Positions 7,083-9,318 of a DNA stretch of 9,318 nt are shown here, piece by piece (position 1 is the first letter of the stretch; each line of letters starts with the position of its first letter). The stretch spans positions 5,001 to 14,318 of the forward strand of contig JAHFER010000018.1 in the NCBI GenBank assembly GCA_023248365.1, in the 5' to 3' direction. This stretch comes from Nitrospirota bacterium (GTDB taxonomy: Bacteria > Nitrospirota > 9FT-COMBO-42-15 > HDB-SIOI813). Below the pieces are notes generated by a model. The model was given only the letters and a program-made list of their open reading frames with translations. It did not search any database and was not told the origin of the DNA. Position numbers and translations under genes: made by a program.

Positions 7083-7361
7083 TTAATAACAAACATCATG
7101 GCTACCTATTTCAATAAAATATATCCCCCCATCATCAAGGATTTTAAAAACAATCCTGTCTGAATAGTTAATTGAAAAGGCGTAATAGTTTCCAAGCGCT
7201 CCTTTCAGTTTATGTGTCTTCAACCTTTTATCAAAAACATCTTCTTTAAAAATCTCCGGTCTTTTCTTTAGCCGCTGCCTTTCATCATCATTGAGGCGTC
7301 CGTTATACTTATTAAATAATTTTCCAAATGCAACATCATATGAAATATATTCCGGCTTCAT
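7083..7361 (-). CDS. TA1 toxin, YafQ/RelE-like mRNA interferase
   Basis: Type II toxin of 92 residues, expected to cleave mRNA at the ribosome when not bound by its antitoxin. The C-terminal half carries the family pattern: RLKTHKLKG at 46-54 with His50, NYYAFSINYSDRIVF at 58-72 with Arg69, and the closing GSHDVCY at 86-92 with His88. These match the His/Arg/His arrangement of YafQ-like toxins. The N-terminal half, with NDDERQRLKKRPEIF at 24-38, is more charged and less typical. It begins 6 bp after the antitoxin stop with no clear ribosome binding site, so translation is probably coupled. Family placement rests on motif and context, so YafQ versus another RelE-superfamily branch is not settled. 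Confidence 0.8.
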   Translation of the reverse strand: MKPEYISYDVAFGKLFNKYNGRLNDDERQRLKKRPEIFKEDVFDKRLKTHKLKGALGNYYAFSINYSDRIVFKILDDGGIYFIEIGSHDVCY

Positions 7362-7367
7362 ATATAG

Positions 7368-7550
7368 TTATATGCCTTCTATAAACTTCTCAATCGAAAC
7401 CTTCTTTACCTTATTCACTTTTAGATTTCGCTCTGCCTCATCAATTCTTAGTAAAAATTGCTGACGCTTAACAGTCTTATACAACTCTTTAAGAAAATTA
7501 TATTCATCTTTTGGAATTGTTATAGTGTCTTTTAGTAATGTTTTGTTCAT
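7368..7550 (-). CDS. TA1 antitoxin
   Basis: Predicted type II antitoxin of 60 residues, first gene of the TA1 operon. I place the start at the ATG at 7550 (MNKTLLKDTITIPKDEY) because a GGAGG site lies 5 nt upstream; a TTG 12 bp farther upstream would use the ribosome binding site itself as codons. The N-terminal part has TITIPKDEYNFLKELYK, a beta strand plus helix arrangement seen in small DNA-binding antitoxins. The rest is basic and helical and ends in VKKVSIEKFIEGI, which could be the toxin-binding tail. I do not recognise a precise antitoxin family. It likely represses its own promoter at 7581-7609, as is normal for type II systems; that is inference. Confidence 0.72.
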   Translation of the reverse strand: MNKTLLKDTITIPKDEYNFLKELYKTVKRQQFLLRIDEAERNLKVNKVKKVSIEKFIEGI

Positions 7551-7672
7551 TTTATCCTCCAAGTTATTTTGACTTCATTCACTATACCAGCCTTCAACAG
7601 GGTATTCAAGATTACATTTAGATATTCCTCACGGCACAGTGGTCGCCTGTTCTACTGGGTACAAGCTCTCAT
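7547..7672 (-). pseudogene. Decayed coding fragment upstream of antitoxin 1
   Basis: A minus-strand frame from the ATG at 7672 to the TGA at 7547 reads MRACTQ, a TAG stop, NRRPLCREEYLNVILN, then TLLKAGIV and a short tail. The part after the TAG is protein-like. The same frame in the TA2 repeat gives MRAGAQQNSRSLC without the stop, and the TA3 leader ends a frame with MLKAGIVD. In the 40-base coding comparison with TA2 I count 7 changes, four at first codon positions, three at third and none at second, which fits coding ancestry. The original protein is not recognised. It overlaps the TA1 promoter, so old coding sequence now appears to serve as regulatory DNA. Confidence 0.35.
7581..7609 (-). 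promoter_or_regulatory. TA1 promoter with extended -10
   Basis: On the minus strand: TTGAAT -35 at 7604-7609, a 17-bp spacer, and TATAGT -10 at 7581-7586 preceded by TGG, making an extended -10. The predicted start near 7574 gives a leader of about 25 nt ending at the GGAGG site. The 20 bp at 7580-7599 are identical to 9187-9206 in front of TA3, at the same 29-bp distance from the antitoxin start codon. Confidence 0.6.
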
Positions 7673-7851
7673 CCGAATTCCCCCTACATAACCATAGCAA
7701 GAGCATGGCCTGATCCGGCCCACTGACTTATTATGATACTGTTTATCGCAATGATTTCCCCGATAAAATTGATGCTATAAGGAGTGAAAATGCCTATTTC
7801 TGAGAATCATTTCTCTTCTAAATCAGAAGAATAGTGTGGTCCGACCCCTAT
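7633..7851. repeat. Repeat copy R1 (upstream of TA1, downstream of TA2)
   Basis: Two conserved blocks: 7633-7677 (45 bp, about 82% identical to 8454-8498) and 7749-7851 (103 bp, about 89% identical to 8557-8659 by hand count, without gaps), separated by 71 bp of divergent sequence. The outer edge reads GTGGTCCGACCCCTAT. The inner block contains two adjacent small hairpins: GAGAA/TTCTC at 7802-7815 and TCTTCT/AGAAGA at 7814-7830. On the plus strand an AAGGAG site precedes a 14-codon frame at 7790-7834 (MPISENHFSSKSEE). The block fills the roughly 300-bp gap between antitoxin 1 and toxin 2. Confidence 0.85.
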
Positions 7852-7874
7852 GCCTTTGCCTCTCCTCTGATTTT

Positions 7875-8144
7875 TCAATAGACATCATCATGAGACCCTA
7901 AGTTAAGAAGATATATTGTTTCCCCTGCCTGCATGAAAACTATTCTATATTCATAGGTAATACTAAAAGACTGTAATCCATTTAGCTTTCCGCTTAAGGT
8001 GTGAGTTTTTAATGATGGTGCTTGGGGATTATTTTGTAGAAGTTCTAATTTTTCATTTATCTTGTCCACCAATTCCGGATGTTTTTTAACGAATGACTTA
8101 TATGATCTTTTATAAATTGAAGTGGGAGCAAGTTTGTATTTCAT
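7875..8144 (-). CDS. TA2 toxin, RelE/YafQ-type mRNA interferase
   Basis: Type II toxin of 89 residues, a good match in layout to small RelE/StbE and YafQ-like ribosome-dependent RNases. The N-terminal half has YKRSYKSFVKKHPELVDKIN at 11-30, a helical region with the family's typical Phe-x-Lys-Lys. The catalytic half has PSLKTHTLSGKLNG at 43-56 with His48, FSITYEYRIVF at 60-70 with Arg67, and the ending LGSHDDVY with His85. It shares this C-terminal pattern with toxin 1 but the N-termini differ, so the two are related at superfamily level rather than recent duplicates. It begins 3 bp after the antitoxin stop; an AAGGA lies in the junction. Its stop is 24 bp from the edge of repeat R1. Confidence 0.87.
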   Translation of the reverse strand: MKYKLAPTSIYKRSYKSFVKKHPELVDKINEKLELLQNNPQAPSLKTHTLSGKLNGLQSFSITYEYRIVFMQAGETIYLLNLGSHDDVY

Positions 8145-8147
8145 TCC

Positions 8148-8342
8148 TTATTCTGTATCCTTTAACATTTCTTCAACCGTATCATACGCTTTTACCTTTC
8201 CCTCTCTAACCTCATCCACTGCCTGAAGTGTTTCAAGTTCAAATAAGCGCCGTTTTATATCTAATAGCTCTTCTTTTTCTTCCTTAACAGCCTCCTTAAT
8301 TAAAATCTTTAATTCGTCCACTGACATATCAGTAACCTTCAT
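8148..8342 (-). CDS. TA2 antitoxin
   Basis: Predicted type II antitoxin of 64 residues. The start is set at the ATG at 8342 (MKVTDMSVDELKILIKEAV) because a near-perfect ribosome binding site, AAAGGAGGTGA, lies about 8 nt upstream; an upstream TTG would extend it through that site. The protein is highly charged: a helical, Lys/Glu-rich middle (EAVKEEKEELLDIKRRLFEL) and a tail with DEVREGKVKAYDTVEEMLK. The pattern of an (A/D)xxxxREGKV segment followed by a short helix is common among small antitoxins paired with RelE-like toxins, and antitoxin 3 has AAIREGKV at the same place. No clear DNA-binding fold is visible at the N-terminus. Confidence 0.78.
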   Translation of the reverse strand: MKVTDMSVDELKILIKEAVKEEKEELLDIKRRLFELETLQAVDEVREGKVKAYDTVEEMLKDTE

Positions 8343-8374
8343 CAGTCTCACCTCCTTTATAAGCCGTTGCAGCA

Positions 8375-8403
8375 ATTATATCAGAAAAGTGGATACTCAT
8401 TAA
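8375..8403 (-). promoter_or_regulatory. TA2 promoter with extended -10
   Basis: On the minus strand a perfect TATAAT at 8375-8380 is preceded by TGA, giving the extended -10 form TGATATAAT. A weak -35, TTAATG (3 of 6), lies at 8398-8403 with 17-bp spacing. The leader would be about 25 nt and includes the AAGGAGG ribosome binding site of antitoxin 2. Its sequence is different from the TA1 and TA3 promoters. Confidence 0.6.
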
Positions 8404-8453
8404 GAGGTAATCGGATATGACCATAAAAATACAAATTTGCAGTATGCCATCTT

Positions 8454-8659
8454 GGCACAGTGACCGGCTGTTCTGCTGCGCACCAGCTCTCATCAGAAAA
8501 AATAATCTACCGATTATCACCTCCCACTTGATGGGGAAGGCCACCGCAGCTTATGGCAATGATTTTACCGATAAAATTGATGCTATAAGGAGTTAAAATG
8601 CCTATCTTCGGGAATCATTTCTCTTGTAAATCAGAAGGATAGCGTGGTCCGCCCCCTAT
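8454..8659. repeat. Repeat copy R2 (upstream of TA2, downstream of TA3)
   Basis: The same two blocks as R1 in the same order and orientation: 8454-8498 and 8557-8659, with a 58-bp divergent middle. Differences from R1 in the 103-bp block are substitutions only, 11 by hand count. The 14-codon plus-strand frame is kept (8598-8642, MPIFGNHFSCKSEG) with its AAGGAG site. The outer edge GTGGTCCGCCCCCTAT lies 10 bp from the toxin 3 stop, so the repeat fills the gap between antitoxin 2 and toxin 3. On the minus strand the inner part forms an open frame (MRAGAQQNSRSLC) related to the decayed fragment at 7547-7672. Confidence 0.85.
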
Positions 8660-8669
8660 CCATACACCA

Positions 8670-8981
8670 TCAATTCTTCCTGTTAATGAAATCCATTGTT
8701 AAAAGGCGCCGGCCATGAACTATCGATACCAAAATAACTTCTTCACTCACTGGCTCATGACGGTAGATAACACGATAATTATCAACAATGACTTCTCTAT
8801 GAGGCAGATATTGAAACTCTGGAAGGTGTCGGCCTGATTCAGGAAACTGGGATAACCGTTCTATAGAATCACATATTCTTTCTACCTGATGTCTTGCATA
8901 TAGTGGGGAATCACGTGCAATATAGTCATAAATACCTTCCAAATCATAGATGGCATCATCACTCCATATCAACTTTGCCAT
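8670..8981 (-). CDS. TA3 toxin, ParE/RelE-superfamily (plasmid stabilisation type)
   Basis: Type II toxin of 103 residues with the ParE-type layout. It starts KLIWSDDAIYDLEGIYDYIA (3-22), the usual first strand plus long helix, followed by DSPLYARHQVERICDSIERL at 24-43. The signature FPESGRHLPEF lies at 46-56, then HREVIVDNYRVIYRHEP at 61-77 and ILVSIVHGRRLL at 82-93. ParE proteins inhibit DNA gyrase while RelE relatives cleave mRNA; the HGRR ending and PESGR motif favour the ParE side, but activity cannot be read from sequence. Its first 13 bases overlap the end of the antitoxin gene in another frame, so translation is coupled. It is not closely similar to toxins 1 and 2. Confidence 0.88.
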   Translation of the reverse strand: MAKLIWSDDAIYDLEGIYDYIARDSPLYARHQVERICDSIERLSQFPESGRHLPEFQYLPHREVIVDNYRVIYRHEPVSEEVILVSIVHGRRLLTMDFINRKN

Positions 8982-9157
8982 TTCTTTGATAACCTTGCTA
9001 AAGCATCACTGTGAGAAAGCACTTTCCCTTCCCTGATAGCTGCCTCTCCAGCTTCTATCTTTTGAAGAAGATAAAGCCTGTACATTACTTCCTCAATATC
9101 AACTTCCTCCGGAAGTTCTTTAACAAGGTCTTCCAGTCTTGATTTTGTAATATTCAT
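8969..9157 (-). CDS. TA3 antitoxin
   Basis: Predicted antitoxin of 62 residues, first gene of TA3. It reads MNITKSRLEDLVKELPEEVD, then IEEVMYRLYLLQKIEAGEAA and REGKVLSHSDALARLSKKW. The middle segment IEEVMYRLYLLQKIEAGEAAI with a closing SHSDALARLSKKW is typical, from memory, of small antitoxins encoded before ParE-like toxins in environmental bacteria. A GGGGGT run just upstream of the ATG is the only ribosome binding candidate. The stop codon lies inside the toxin gene, a 13-bp overlap. It shares no obvious similarity with antitoxin 1 although both have the same leader sequence. Confidence 0.8.
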   Translation of the reverse strand: MNITKSRLEDLVKELPEEVDIEEVMYRLYLLQKIEAGEAAIREGKVLSHSDALARLSKKWQS

Positions 9158-9187
9158 AAGACCCCCAAATTATTTTTCACTTAATCC

Positions 9188-9216
9188 ACTATACCAGCCT
9201 TCAACATTGATGTTAT
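9188..9216 (-). promoter_or_regulatory. TA3 promoter with extended -10
   Basis: On the minus strand: ATAACA -35 (4 of 6) at 9211-9216, 17-bp spacer, TATAGT -10 at 9188-9193 with the upstream TGG of an extended -10. The -10 and spacer part (9187-9206) is identical to the TA1 promoter segment, while the -35 lies inside repeat copy R3. So the junction between leader and repeat falls within the promoter. Confidence 0.6.
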
Positions 9217-9288
9217 AAGGAGTGAAAATTCCTATTTCGAAAACCATTTCTCTTCTAAATCAGAAGGATAGCGTGGTCCGACCCCTAT
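9207..9288. repeat. Repeat copy R3, truncated (upstream of TA3)
   Basis: Matches 7769-7851 and the end of R2 over 82 bp with a one-base deletion and several substitutions. It ends with the same GTGGTCCGACCCCTAT edge. The inner part of the long block and the whole 45-bp block are missing: at 9206/9207 the repeat joins the TA3 leader directly. The 14-codon frame is destroyed here (ATG became ATT, plus the frameshift). The first hairpin keeps pairing in a shifted form (GAAA/TTTC). After the repeat, 9289-9318 shows only a short GGAAA/TTTTCC inverted sequence and no identifiable gene. Confidence 0.8.
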
Positions 9289-9318
9289 TAATTTTCGGAA
9301 ACTCCACCTTTATTTTCC

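Noticed and set aside
8329..8544. Stand-alone 71-codon minus-strand gene upstream of antitoxin 2
   Set aside because: It runs through the repeat, the TA2 promoter and the start of antitoxin 2 in another frame and has no ribosome binding site of its own. Only its first part resembles the decayed fragment in R1, so I treat it as a relic frame.
7633..9288. CRISPR-like array
   Set aside because: The repeats are 80-220 bp, diverged, and separated by TA genes of several hundred bases; no short regular repeat-spacer pattern or cas genes are present.

Overview
The window looks like a piece of an uncultured Gram-negative-type bacterial chromosome of moderate to low G+C content. It has a conserved housekeeping half (about 1-6614) and an accessory tail (about 6615-9318) made of toxin-antitoxin (TA) modules, decayed gene fragments and repeats. 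The housekeeping genes (tyrosyl-tRNA synthetase, GcvH, nucleoside diphosphate kinase, a cation diffusion facilitator, PdxA, RsmA, RNase J) are bacterial. The pdxA-rsmA-rnj order, ribonuclease J and the style of the TA region remind me of Nitrospirota and similar environmental lineages. That is recall-based inference; no taxonomic marker is decisive here.

Layout. On the minus strand, ndk (1459-1872), gcvH (1024-1431) and tyrS (1-988, cut by the window edge) are closely spaced and probably form one operon driven by a promoter at 1922-1949. Diverging from it is a zinc/iron-type cation efflux gene (2063-2935), whose best promoter puts the transcript start at the start codon, so its mRNA may be leaderless. 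After a 171-bp gap carrying an inverted, 9-bp-periodic repeat come pdxA (3107-4108), rsmA (4101-4937, overlapping pdxA by 8 bp) and rnj (4953-6614). These link PLP biosynthesis, 16S rRNA dimethylation and RNA processing/decay.

From 6615 onward gene density falls. A second 9-bp-periodic repeat, short hairpins and remnant frames lead into three TA operons, all on the minus strand and all antitoxin-first: TA1 (7083-7550, YafQ/RelE-like), TA2 (7875-8342, RelE/YafQ-like) and TA3 (8670-9157, ParE-like). A small gene after TA1 (6870-7082) appears to have lost its start by a one-base insertion. A repeat lies upstream of every TA operon (7633-7851, 8454-8659, 9207-9288). TA1 and TA3 also share a promoter/leader segment although their antitoxins and toxins look unrelated.

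Main point of interest: the TA region is built from a repeated unit (repeat block, decayed coding fragment, extended -10 promoter, antitoxin, toxin) with a different TA cargo in each unit. It resembles a cassette array but has no recognisable integron attC sites. Homologous recombination between repeats, or spread of a small non-autonomous element, could have built it; the sequence alone does not decide between these.
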